This document shows, piece after piece, positions 42,959 through 50,921 of a DNA stretch of 64,000 bases. The position numbers were made by a program, and so were the translations under genes. The DNA is from Mycobacterium gordonae. Lineage in GTDB: Bacteria; Actinomycetota; Actinomycetes; Mycobacteriales; Mycobacteriaceae. The notes beneath the pieces are model-generated. The model was not told the DNA's origin. It saw only the letters and a list, made by a program, of their open reading frames with translations, and made no database searches. Where the stretch lies: assembly GCF_017086405.1 (NCBI RefSeq), contig NZ_CP070973.1, forward strand, positions 5,178,739 through 5,242,738. The letters run 5' to 3'. How positions within the stretch are numbered: the first letter of the stretch is position 1; each line of letters opens with the position of its first letter.

Positions 42959-44194
42959 CTACCGGGTCTTGCCGTGCCGCACCTGGTTGAACGGCACGCC
43001 ACGGTCGGCGGCGTACTCCCGCGGGAAGTTCAGCACTCGCTCGCCGATGACATTGCGGGCCATCTCGGTGGTGCCGCCGCCGATCGCGACCGACTGGCGC
43101 GAGAGGTACCGGAGTCCGGATTGCAGCCCTTCGCCGACCTCTCCCACCACGCCGGCGGCCCCGGCGAGGGCCAGCGCGGTATCCATCTCCAGCATCACCG
43201 TCTCGGCGTGGAAAAGCCTGATCAGCGTTCCGCCGGCCGGCGGCAGTGAGCCGTCTTGGACACTGCGGTAGACATGATTAATCAGTTGCTCGGCGACCGC
43301 GCGGTGCACCAGCGCCCGGCCAGCCAGCTCCTGCCCCCGCTCGCTGTCGCCCTGTCCGGTCCGAGCCAGCAGATCGACATAGTCCACCGGCGTATTGTGT
43401 CCGCCCTCGCTGCCCGAGCCGCTGGCGAACTCCGAGCCCTGTCCGACGGCGCGGCGTTCGTGATAGAGCTGGCGTGACGCCACCGCCCAACCTTTGTTCA
43501 CCTCACCGACCACCGCGTCGTCGCCGACGTCCACTCCGTCGAGGAACTCCTCGCAGAACTCCGCACCACCACTCACCTGGGTGATGCGCCGCAACGTGAT
43601 CCCGGGGTGGTTGATCGGCACCAGGAACATGGTCAGCCCGTCATGCTTGGGCACGTCCCAGTTTGTGCGGGCGAGGCACAGCCCATAATCGGCGGCGAAC
43701 GCGCTGGTGCTCCAGGTCTTGGCGCCGTTGATGACCCACCGGTCGCCCTGGCGTTCGGCGCGCGTGATCACCCCGGCCAGATCCGACCCGCCGCTCGGCT
43801 CGGACAGCAACTGCACCAGGACCTCGTCGCCACGCAACGAGGCGGCGATGTGCTGCTTCTTCTGCTCCTCGCTGCCGGTGTCGAGCAGCGTGGCGCAGCA
43901 GATGGTGAAGGTGGGGATGTTGAGGATCAACGGCATTTCGTAGTTGAGGGATTCGACGTCGAAAGCCCGCTGGTATTCGTAGTCCAACCCGAGGCCGCCG
44001 TACTCGCGCGGGAAGCAGATGCCCGCGAATCCTCCTGAGTACAAACGCTTTTGCAACTCACGCGCCCGCCGCCACGACTGCTCGGCGTCGCGGGGCACGG
44101 CCGGCGGCGATTCCGGATCGATGCGCGGCATGTTCTCGGCCAGCCAGCTTCTGGCCCGTGCGGCGAATTCGGCGACGGTCTCGGTGGAGCTCAT
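42959..44194 (-). CDS. Acyl-CoA dehydrogenase FadE, subunit 1
   Basis: 411 residues with the acyl-CoA dehydrogenase fold: PREYGGLGLDYEYQRAFDVE, the FAD/substrate segment QLLSEPSGGSDLAG, WVINGAKTWSTSAF, and a C-terminal SRQSVAIGGGTTEMARNVI. Coupled to the second, smaller FadE by a 4-nt overlap. Paired FadE genes of this kind encode alpha2beta2 enzymes that oxidise bulky acyl-CoA thioesters such as sterol side chains. The substrate is not known. The pair sits between Rv1364c-like and Rv1363c-like genes. Confidence 0.85.
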   Translation of the reverse strand: MSSTETVAEFAARARSWLAENMPRIDPESPPAVPRDAEQSWRRARELQKRLYSGGFAGICFPREYGGLGLDYEYQRAFDVESLNYEMPLILNIPTFTICCATLLDTGSEEQKKQHIAASLRGDEVLVQLLSEPSGGSDLAGVITRAERQGDRWVINGAKTWSTSAFAADYGLCLARTNWDVPKHDGLTMFLVPINHPGITLRRITQVSGGAEFCEEFLDGVDVGDDAVVGEVNKGWAVASRQLYHERRAVGQGSEFASGSGSEGGHNTPVDYVDLLARTGQGDSERGQELAGRALVHRAVAEQLINHVYRSVQDGSLPPAGGTLIRLFHAETVMLEMDTALALAGAAGVVGEVGEGLQSGLRYLSRQSVAIGGGTTEMARNVIGERVLNFPREYAADRGVPFNQVRHGKTR

Positions 44195-45333
44195 TTCACA
44201 CCCGCCCGGTACACGCTGACGTTGTGTTCTTCGGGCGTGCCGAACATGGAGCGGTACAACGTGATCCGCCGCAGATAAAGATGCAGGTCATGCTCCCAGG
44301 TGACGCCGATACCGCCGTGCATCTGCACGCACCGCTGCACGATCTCGACGCCCACCTCGCCTAGATAGGATTTGGCGATACTGGCCGACAGGCCGGCGTC
44401 CGGCGCGCGGGCGGCGACGTCGGCAACCGCCGCGGCTGTCGTCGCGCGGGCGGCCTCCAGCCACAGCTTCATGTCGGCGAACCCGTGTTTGAGCGCCTGG
44501 TAGGACGCTAGTGGCCGGCCGAAGCTGTGCCGGTCCAGCGCCCACTGCACGGTGAAGTCGAAAACGGTCTGCAGAATGCCGACCGATTCGGCACACTGCA
44601 GCACCTGCGCGATCTGGCTCTGCCGCTCGATCAGGGCAGCGGTCTCGGCGGCCGTTCCCACCGCCGCCGCGGCCACGGCGCCGTCAAACTCCACCCGCGC
44701 GTATTGCTTGACCAGGTCGACCGATTGCAGCGGTGTGATCCGTACGCCGGGCGCATCCGTCGGCACCAAGAACTGGCGCACACCCTCGGCGCTGCGCGCC
44801 ACCACCAACAAGACCGCGCTCTGGGCGCCGGCCTCGACCCGGTCCTTGATGCCGTCGATGCGGTACCCGGAGCCGACGGCGGTCGCGGTCACCGTCGGGT
44901 CCCGGGGAGCCCAGCCCCGCCGCGGCTCTGACACGGCCCACGAACCCACCGTCTCGCCGGAGATGAGGGATTCGATCAAGGCCCCGTGCGTGTCCCGCTC
45001 CGCACTGTCCACCAAGGCGGCGAGCACGGTGCTGACCGGATACAGCGGTCCAGGCGCCACGGTCTTGCCCAGCAATTCGGCGATCACGGCCAGATCCGCT
45101 ACCCCGTCGCCCGACACGCTGCCGCCGCCGAGTTCCTCGGGAACTAGCAGGCCCGCCCAGCCCAGTTCAGCGGCTCGGCGCCACCACGCCGGATCCCAGG
45201 ATGCGCCCGCGGCGTGTAATTCCCGGACATGACGCAGCGACGCTTCTTTGGACAGGAAGGCTTGGCTGGTGGTGGTGAAGAGTATCTTTTCGGGAGAGTC
45301 GACAGCGGTCATGATGCCGACCGGACTTTCCAC
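44191..45333 (-). CDS. Acyl-CoA dehydrogenase FadE, subunit 2
   Basis: 380 residues, a divergent acyl-CoA dehydrogenase. The N-terminal helical domain (WWRRAAELGWAGLLVPEELGG) and the C-terminal domain (RHSFGRPLASYQALKHGFAD) are clear, while the central FAD segment is weaker, as in the accessory subunit of mycobacterial alpha2beta2 FadE. GTG 45333 is chosen because AAGGA lies 6 nt upstream; ATG 45312 is possible. Promoter region shared with the divergent membrane-protein operon. Confidence 0.82.
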   Translation of the reverse strand: MESPVGIMTAVDSPEKILFTTTSQAFLSKEASLRHVRELHAAGASWDPAWWRRAAELGWAGLLVPEELGGGSVSGDGVADLAVIAELLGKTVAPGPLYPVSTVLAALVDSAERDTHGALIESLISGETVGSWAVSEPRRGWAPRDPTVTATAVGSGYRIDGIKDRVEAGAQSAVLLVVARSAEGVRQFLVPTDAPGVRITPLQSVDLVKQYARVEFDGAVAAAAVGTAAETAALIERQSQIAQVLQCAESVGILQTVFDFTVQWALDRHSFGRPLASYQALKHGFADMKLWLEAARATTAAAVADVAARAPDAGLSASIAKSYLGEVGVEIVQRCVQMHGGIGVTWEHDLHLYLRRITLYRSMFGTPEEHNVSVYRAGVK

Positions 45334-45496
45334 GGCATTCCTTCGCCGTCGCGAAGGAAGCTGGGGGAAATGATTGGGTGATTGATCATCCGCCTGATCG
45401 GTCCTTGTCGGAGTTCGCTGGCGACTCCGATGTTACCAATGGGCGATACCGTAAGAGATACCGGAGTTCAGTCGATAATGACGAACGGTGGCCGTA

Positions 45497-46351
45497 ATGG
45501 CTGACACAGACGACGACGCGGTCCCGTCAAAGGCCGACGTGCTGGCATTGGCCGAAGAGGCCGAGGCCGAAGCAGCCGAGGCCGAAGCGCTGGCAGCTGC
45601 CGCACGCGCCAAGGCCCGCGCCGCCCGGCTTCGCCGTGAGGCTCTGGCCGCCGCCGCCGACGACAACGACGATGACGACGACGAGTACGAGTACGAGTAC
45701 GACGAGTCGGAGGACTACGAAGACTACGACGAGGCGGACGAATACGACGACGCCGACGAATACGACGAGCCAGAAGACTACGACGAGTCCAAGAACTACA
45801 GCGAGGCCGAACCCGAGGCCGCGGCCACGCCGTCCCGCCGGGACCGCATGCGCGGCGCCGTGCGATTCCCCAAGCTGTCGACGATCGCCAAAGTGGTCGC
45901 GGTGCTGCTCATCCTCGGCTTCGGCGGCGTCAGCACCTACTTCATGTGGCAGCACCACCAGGCCACCGACCGGGAGCAGAAGGCAGCGGCATTCATCGCG
46001 GGCGCCAAGAAGGGCGTGGTCAATATGACCTCGCTGGACTTCAAGAAGGCCAAGGAGGACGTCCAGCGAGTCATCGACAGTTCCACCGGGGAGTTCCGCG
46101 ACGACTTCCAGCAGCGCGCCGCCGACTTCACCAAGGTGGTCGAACAGTCCAAGGTGGTCACCGAGGGAACGGTCAACGCGGCAGCGGTCGAATCCATGGA
46201 CGGGCGTACCGCCCAGGTCCTGGTGTCGGCGACTTCCCGCGTCACCAATTCCGCGGGCGCCAAGGACGAGCCCCGCGCGTGGCGCCTGCGGGTGACCGTG
46301 ACCGAAGAGGACGGGCAGTACAAGATGTCGAAAGTTGAGTTCGTGCCGTGA
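45497..46351 (+). CDS. Mce-associated-type membrane protein (Rv1363c-like)
   Basis: About 284 residues from ATG 45497; a GTG at 45488 is in frame. An Ala/Glu coiled-coil-like N-terminus (~10-55) is followed by a very acidic Asp/Glu/Tyr repeat (~57-105). One transmembrane helix lies at ~135-157, and an exported NTF2-like domain closes the protein (~165-284). Two such genes in tandem next to an Rv1364c-like gene match Rv1363c-Rv1362c of M. tuberculosis. Their exact function is unknown; relatives assist Mce lipid transporters. Confidence 0.8.
   Translation: MADTDDDAVPSKADVLALAEEAEAEAAEAEALAAAARAKARAARLRREALAAAADDNDDDDDEYEYEYDESEDYEDYDEADEYDDADEYDEPEDYDESKNYSEAEPEAAATPSRRDRMRGAVRFPKLSTIAKVVAVLLILGFGGVSTYFMWQHHQATDREQKAAAFIAGAKKGVVNMTSLDFKKAKEDVQRVIDSSTGEFRDDFQQRAADFTKVVEQSKVVTEGTVNAAAVESMDGRTAQVLVSATSRVTNSAGAKDEPRAWRLRVTVTEEDGQYKMSKVEFVP
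45659..45805 (+). repeat. Imperfect codon repeats encoding Asp/Glu/Tyr tract
   Basis: Tandem GAC/GAG/TAC codons give repeats such as EYEYEYDESEDYEDYDEADE. The run is inside the Rv1363c-like gene, before its membrane helix. In-frame length change by slippage is likely. Confidence 0.65.
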
Positions 46352-47130
46352 GCGACGACGTGCGCGACCCCAACGCGACCAGGGACCCAGCCGACGACAC
46401 GGAAACCACGGTGGTCGACACCGTCGGCGAGGAGCGGGACGACGAACGCGACGTCTACGCCGACGACCATCCCGACAACTACACCGACGAGGACGCCGAC
46501 CCCTATCTGGGCAGGGACGTAACCGAGGACGCCGACGAGGACCTCGCTGCCGACGTCGAGGACGAAACGGCGGTTCACGCCTCGGAAGACGCCTCGCCCG
46601 CCGAGCCCAAGCGGAACTGGCGGCGCGATATCTGGCGCCGACAGATCACGGTGCGGCCCATCCCGGTGATCCTGATCGTGCTCGTCCTGATCTCCGGTGG
46701 TGTGACGGCGTGGCTGTACGCCCACTACTACAGGCCGGATCAGCGGACCAGCCCGAGCGTGGCGCGCGCGGCGGTCAGCGCGGCCTCGGACGGAACTGTC
46801 GCATTGTTGTCCTACTCGCCCGACAGCCTCGATAAAGACTTCGCCTCCGCCCGCTCACACCTGACCGGGGATTTCCTGTCGTATTACGACCAGTTCACCC
46901 AGCAGATCGTCGCTCCGGCGGCCAAGCAGAAGTCGTTGAAGACCTCGGCTCACGTCATGCGGGCCGCGGTGCAGGAGTTGCATCCGGACTCGGCGGTCGT
47001 GCTGGTCTTCGTGGACCAGAGCACCACCAGCAAGGACAACCCCGAACCGTCGATGGCGGCCAGCAGCGCGCTGGTGAACCTGGCCCTGGTCGACGGGAAG
47101 TGGCTGATCACCAAGTTCACCCCGGTATAG
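46348..47130 (+). CDS. Mce-associated-type membrane protein (Rv1362c-like)
   Basis: 260 residues. An acidic, disordered N-terminus (~1-95, rich in Asp/Glu/Thr) precedes one transmembrane helix (~108-130, VILIVLVLISGGVTAWLY). An exported NTF2-like domain follows (~140-260, SYSPDSLDKDFASARSHLTG). The GTG start overlaps the stop of the previous gene (GTGA), so the two are made together and may form a pair. Matches the Rv1362c position. Confidence 0.8.
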   Translation: MSDDVRDPNATRDPADDTETTVVDTVGEERDDERDVYADDHPDNYTDEDADPYLGRDVTEDADEDLAADVEDETAVHASEDASPAEPKRNWRRDIWRRQITVRPIPVILIVLVLISGGVTAWLYAHYYRPDQRTSPSVARAAVSAASDGTVALLSYSPDSLDKDFASARSHLTGDFLSYYDQFTQQIVAPAAKQKSLKTSAHVMRAAVQELHPDSAVVLVFVDQSTTSKDNPEPSMAASSALVNLALVDGKWLITKFTPV

Positions 47131-47213
47131 CCGGGCGGCCCCGCGCTACAGGCTCCCGGACGACGCCGAGTGTGAACTCACGGCGATAAGTTGGGCCGTA
47201 TTTCACCCTGTCG

Positions 47214-48191
47214 TCACGCTCGGCGCGTGGGTCGGACGGCGAACGCGCGCCGCAGCGTCTGGGCGTGCAATGCCCGGTTCTCCTGCGAGACAATCCAATC
47301 CGGCACCACGGAGTCGAAGCCGTGGAACGTTGCGGCGATGACGTGCAGGCTGGCGGGCACGTAAGCGTGCAGTAGCCGGTTCGCGTAGTCGATGGCCTCG
47401 TCGCGGCACGGGTCGACGTCCGAGCAGCTGACGAACGCCGGCGGCAATCCCTCCAGGTTCGCGCGGTGCGCGGGCACCAGTTGCCCGGTGGCGGTGGCGT
47501 GCCCGAGGTAGTGCCCCCATCCCCGGCTGACGGCCGGCCCGGTGAGCCCCGGCGTGCGCTGGAACTCCCGGCGCGAGGGCGTCGCGTCGGAATCGAGCAT
47601 GGGCTGATGCAGGATCTGCACGGCGATGCGCGGCCCCTCCGCGTCGAACACGCGCTGGGCCACTCCGGCGACCAGCGCACCACCGGCATCGCGGCCCATC
47701 ACGGCCAGGTGAGCGGCGTCGATGTCCAGGTCGGACGCGTGCTCGATGGCGTACCACAGCGCCGCTTCGACATCGTCGAGTGCGGCCGGGCACGGGTTTT
47801 CGGGCGCAAGCCGGTAGTCGACCGACACCAACAGGCAGCCGGCGTCGCGGGCCAATTCGACGCAGTGCGCATGGTCGGTGTCCAGGTTGCCGGTGACGAA
47901 GGCGCCGCCATGGGCGTAGATCACCAGCGGCGCGCCGGCGCCGGCGGCACCTCGGTAGAGCCGTAGCTTCAATTCGCCGCCGTCCGGTCCGGGAATCGAT
48001 CGCGACTCCACAGTGACTCCGGTGGTGTCGACCGCGGCGGCCCGCTCGGCGGCGGCGGTATCAGCACGCTCCCGCTCGCCCGGCAGGGTGTCGGCGCTGA
48101 ACTCGACCATCTCCAGCTTGGTGGCGGCGTCTCTGAGCTCGGGATCGATACGGCCAAGGCCCTGCGGCCGGGTGAGATTCGTTTGTGTCAT
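47214..48191 (-). CDS. HSL-type alpha/beta hydrolase with Asp in place of the nucleophile Ser
   Basis: 325 residues. Hormone-sensitive-lipase landmarks are present: oxyanion motif YAHGGAFVTGN and RLAPENPCPAAL. The nucleophile elbow, normally G-D-S-A-G-G, reads G-R-D-A-G-G (bases near 47690), so Ser is replaced by Asp. The acid (SCSDVDPCRDEAIDYA) and the His (ATFHGFDSV) remain. The protein may be inactive as an esterase, or may use another chemistry. Lies 27 nt after the amidohydrolase genes in the same operon. Confidence 0.8.
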   Translation of the reverse strand: MTQTNLTRPQGLGRIDPELRDAATKLEMVEFSADTLPGERERADTAAAERAAAVDTTGVTVESRSIPGPDGGELKLRLYRGAAGAGAPLVIYAHGGAFVTGNLDTDHAHCVELARDAGCLLVSVDYRLAPENPCPAALDDVEAALWYAIEHASDLDIDAAHLAVMGRDAGGALVAGVAQRVFDAEGPRIAVQILHQPMLDSDATPSRREFQRTPGLTGPAVSRGWGHYLGHATATGQLVPAHRANLEGLPPAFVSCSDVDPCRDEAIDYANRLLHAYVPASLHVIAATFHGFDSVVPDWIVSQENRALHAQTLRRAFAVRPTRRA

Positions 48192-48218
48192 GCCCTCTGA
48201 TCTTCCGGACTTGTACGG

Positions 48219-49385
48219 CTAATCGAGAACGGTACCGCCGTCGACGCGCTCTCCGGGCAGGGCCTTGACGGTGGCGGGCAGGCCGTAGAGCGCGGTGGCA
48301 TTGCCGCGCATGATCCGCTCCCGCTGGTCGCGTGGGAACCGGTTGATCGCATACCCCGGGGAGTCGTAGCTCCAGTGCGGGTAGTCCGTGGAGAACATCA
48401 GGTTGTCGCCGAGGTCCATCATCTCGAGGTACTCGCGGAACTGCACGGTGTCGACGTCTTCGAGCGGTTGGGTGGTGAACCGCACGTGCTCACGCACATA
48501 ATCCGACGGGCGCCGACGCACGTGCGGAAGGTCGCTGCGGCGCGCCGCCCAGATCCGGTCCATCCGGGACATCACCGGCATGGCCCAGGTGAAGCCACCC
48601 TCGATGAACACCACCCGCAGTTCGGGATGGCGGTCGAACGCGCCGTCGAACACCAGGCTCATCAGATGCGAGACATACAGCAGCGGCCAGGAGGCGAAGA
48701 AGTCATGCCAGTGCGCGGGATTGCCCACCGGGTACAGCGGGATCAGCTCGAACGGCGTCTGACCCATCAGGTGGGTGGCCACGGGCAGGCCGTTGCGCGC
48801 CGCCGCCGCATACAGCGGGTCGAAATGCGGGTTGCCGAAGGGGATTCCACGCGTCTGCGGCGTCATCAGCACCTGATGCATATACGGATGACCTGCCCAC
48901 CGCTCGACCTCGCGGGCCGCCTGCTCGGGCGTCTGCGCGCTGACACTTATCGACCCGCGCCAGCGGCCGTGCCCGTTGTGCTTGTCCAGCCACACGTCGG
49001 CCAGCCAGTCGTTGTAGGTCGACTTCAGCACGTGCTCGGCCTGCGGCAACTGCGCGTCGCACATCGGCTCCAAGGACGCGATGCTCACGCCGGCGTCGAG
49101 CAGCAACTGCTTGGCGGCGTGGTCGGGGTCGCTGCCGGCGAATCCGCCGCCCGGCGGGGCGGCGTCCAACCGCATCGACATCGTCTTGTACGAGTCCGGG
49201 GTGTCGTAGAAATGCGGCACCGGTGTCACCGCGTTGCGGGTCGGCCAGATCTTGTCCACCCAGTCGGCGGGGGCGTAGGACTTCAGGACGTCGGTCGAGA
49301 CGGGCAGCGGGTGCACATCGGTGTCGACGACGGTGACCGCCACCTGCTGCGCTGCGTCCGGCTCGGAGCGTTCCACGATCGTCAC
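48219..49385 (-). CDS. Amidohydrolase-2 family protein, metal site intact
   Basis: 388 residues. Metal-site motifs are VDTDVHPLP near the N-terminus and FSTDYPHWSYDSP near the C-terminus; VATHLMGQTPFE and VFIEGGFTWAMPVMSR fit the barrel. Relatives are metal-dependent hydrolases or decarboxylases. Overlaps the upstream paralogue by 4 nt. The two probably form a complex in which this is the active chain (see next entry). Confidence 0.82.
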   Translation of the reverse strand: MTIVERSEPDAAQQVAVTVVDTDVHPLPVSTDVLKSYAPADWVDKIWPTRNAVTPVPHFYDTPDSYKTMSMRLDAAPPGGGFAGSDPDHAAKQLLLDAGVSIASLEPMCDAQLPQAEHVLKSTYNDWLADVWLDKHNGHGRWRGSISVSAQTPEQAAREVERWAGHPYMHQVLMTPQTRGIPFGNPHFDPLYAAAARNGLPVATHLMGQTPFELIPLYPVGNPAHWHDFFASWPLLYVSHLMSLVFDGAFDRHPELRVVFIEGGFTWAMPVMSRMDRIWAARRSDLPHVRRRPSDYVREHVRFTTQPLEDVDTVQFREYLEMMDLGDNLMFSTDYPHWSYDSPGYAINRFPRDQRERIMRGNATALYGLPATVKALPGERVDGGTVLD

Positions 49386-50431
49386 AACGTGCTTCCTTCA
49401 TTCACCGTCAATCCGTACAGCTCACCGGCGTTGCGCCACAACACTTTTTCCCGCTGTTCGGCAGCCAGCCCGTCGGTCACCGCCCCCGCTTGCGTGGTGG
49501 ACCAGTGCGGGTAGCTCGACCCGTACATCACGAGGTCGGCCTTGTCGGAGTAGTCGATCCACCGGCCCGCATGCGTGGTCTCGGCCGGCCCGTCGAACGC
49601 CGAGGAGCAGAACCGGACATGGCCCGGCAGGTATTCACTCGGATAGCGGTCCACCCACGGCGTCTGGTCTCGCATCGACAGCCAGAAGGTGTCCAGCCGC
49701 CACATCAGCGGGGTGAGGATGTCGTAGCCGCCGTCGGCGAACACGAACTTCAACCCGGGATGGCGTCCGAACACACCCTCGACGATCAACGTGGCCAGGT
49801 GCACGAAGTAGTTCAACGGCATGAAGGCCGCATAGCCCGGATAGGTGTGCGCATGCCCGGCGAAAGTAGGCGGATAGTCCACGCCGTTGCCGCCGTTGAT
49901 ATGCACCGCCACCGGCAGGCCGTGAGCGGCCGCGGCCTCCCAGATGGGTTCGAACATCGGCTTGCCGAAGGGCTCACGCGACTGCATCGGAACCCCGACC
50001 TGCAGCAGCTTGGGATGGCCGGCCAGGCGCTCGATCTCGGCGACCGCGCCTCTCGGGTCTTCCGGGTTGACCCGGATGGTGCCCCGGAACCGGTTCGCCT
50101 TGTCCGGCTCGAGCCACCGGTCCAGCAGCCAGTCGTTGACCGCGGCGCAGATACGGCTGTTCAGCAGGTAGTCGGCGATGTTGCCACGGGTCAGCGGGTT
50201 GAGGATGGCGTAGCTGGCGCCCCCCTCGTCGAAAAGGTGCCGGCTGACGATCTCGGGATCCGACCCCGGGTATCCCCCACCGTAGAGATCGGCCCGGTAG
50301 TCGCCGCCGGGCGCCTGGTACCACTGCTTTTCGACGTCGGGGATCGAGCGCAGCTTGTGGGCGGCGGGGAGGTATCGCCGGATCTCGGCGTTGTAACGGA
50401 AATACGGTTGCACGTTCGTGTCGATGATCAT
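49382..50431 (-). CDS. Amidohydrolase-2 paralogue with degenerate metal site
   Basis: 349 residues, clearly related to its coupled neighbour but with key residues changed. The N-terminal metal motif D-x-D-x-H reads IDTNVQP (Asp to Asn, His to Gln), and the late Asp in TDYPHW reads GSSYPHW (Asp to Ser). The fold seems intact (VAVHINGGNG, KFVFADGGYDILTPL). Likely a structural or regulatory partner, or an enzyme with other chemistry. Coupled to the Rieske gene by a 4-nt overlap. Confidence 0.8.
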   Translation of the reverse strand: MIIDTNVQPYFRYNAEIRRYLPAAHKLRSIPDVEKQWYQAPGGDYRADLYGGGYPGSDPEIVSRHLFDEGGASYAILNPLTRGNIADYLLNSRICAAVNDWLLDRWLEPDKANRFRGTIRVNPEDPRGAVAEIERLAGHPKLLQVGVPMQSREPFGKPMFEPIWEAAAAHGLPVAVHINGGNGVDYPPTFAGHAHTYPGYAAFMPLNYFVHLATLIVEGVFGRHPGLKFVFADGGYDILTPLMWRLDTFWLSMRDQTPWVDRYPSEYLPGHVRFCSSAFDGPAETTHAGRWIDYSDKADLVMYGSSYPHWSTTQAGAVTDGLAAEQREKVLWRNAGELYGLTVNEGSTL

Positions 50432-50787
50432 GCGTTCACATACACCTGTCCGTCAGAAACATCGACCTGGTAAGTGCGGACGCGCCGGGACGGATCGGCC
50501 ACGTTGCGTCCGGTGGTGATGTCGAATTCCCAGTTGTGCCAGGGGCATCGCACGATCTGACCGTCGCGCACGCGGCGTACCCCGTCGGGTTCATCGGGTG
50601 CGGGCTCGTTGGTGCCACCGACCAGGCCCAGACACAACGGCGCGCCCTCGTGCGAGCAGTAATTCAGGATCGCGTACAGCGCCCCGCGCACGTTGTAGAC
50701 GCCTACCCCGAACCTGCCGATGTCGACCAGCTTCATCGCACCGGGCGGCAGTTCGTCTACGGTGCACACCAACCGGCGTTGCGGCAT
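50428..50787 (-). CDS. Rieske [2Fe-2S] ferredoxin-like protein
   Basis: 119 residues. Rieske ligands are clear: CSHEGAPLC gives C-x-H, and CPWHNWEF gives C-x-x-H. The GTNEPAPDEPDG loop between them is long. No oxygenase domain is attached, so it acts as an electron carrier or assembles with a partner, possibly the divergent P450 or the amidohydrolases encoded just downstream. First gene of the minus operon. Confidence 0.87.
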   Translation of the reverse strand: MPQRRLVCTVDELPPGAMKLVDIGRFGVGVYNVRGALYAILNYCSHEGAPLCLGLVGGTNEPAPDEPDGVRRVRDGQIVRCPWHNWEFDITTGRNVADPSRRVRTYQVDVSDGQVYVNA

Positions 50788-50842
50788 CCCCGAATGTCAC
50801 CGCCTTCCGACCCGACGTTGTGACTCCACCATTGTCTAGGTT

Positions 50843-50862
50843 GCTATTTATACTATGATAGC
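50843..50862. promoter_or_regulatory. Inverted repeat between divergent Rieske and P450 operons
   Basis: GCTAT (50843-50847) and ATAGC (50858-50862) flank an AT-rich core TTATACTATG. It lies in the ~130-nt space between the two divergent operons and could be an operator or part of a promoter. Confidence 0.4.
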
Positions 50863-50921
50863 GACATTCCACTGTCCGGCCACGTGCACGGGCAAACTCG
50901 GTTGCTCAGGGAGGAGCACTG

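Noticed and set aside
48375..49514. 379-codon open frame opposite the amidohydrolase
   Set aside because: Composition is that of an antisense shadow in high-G+C DNA; the other strand has clear catalytic motifs.
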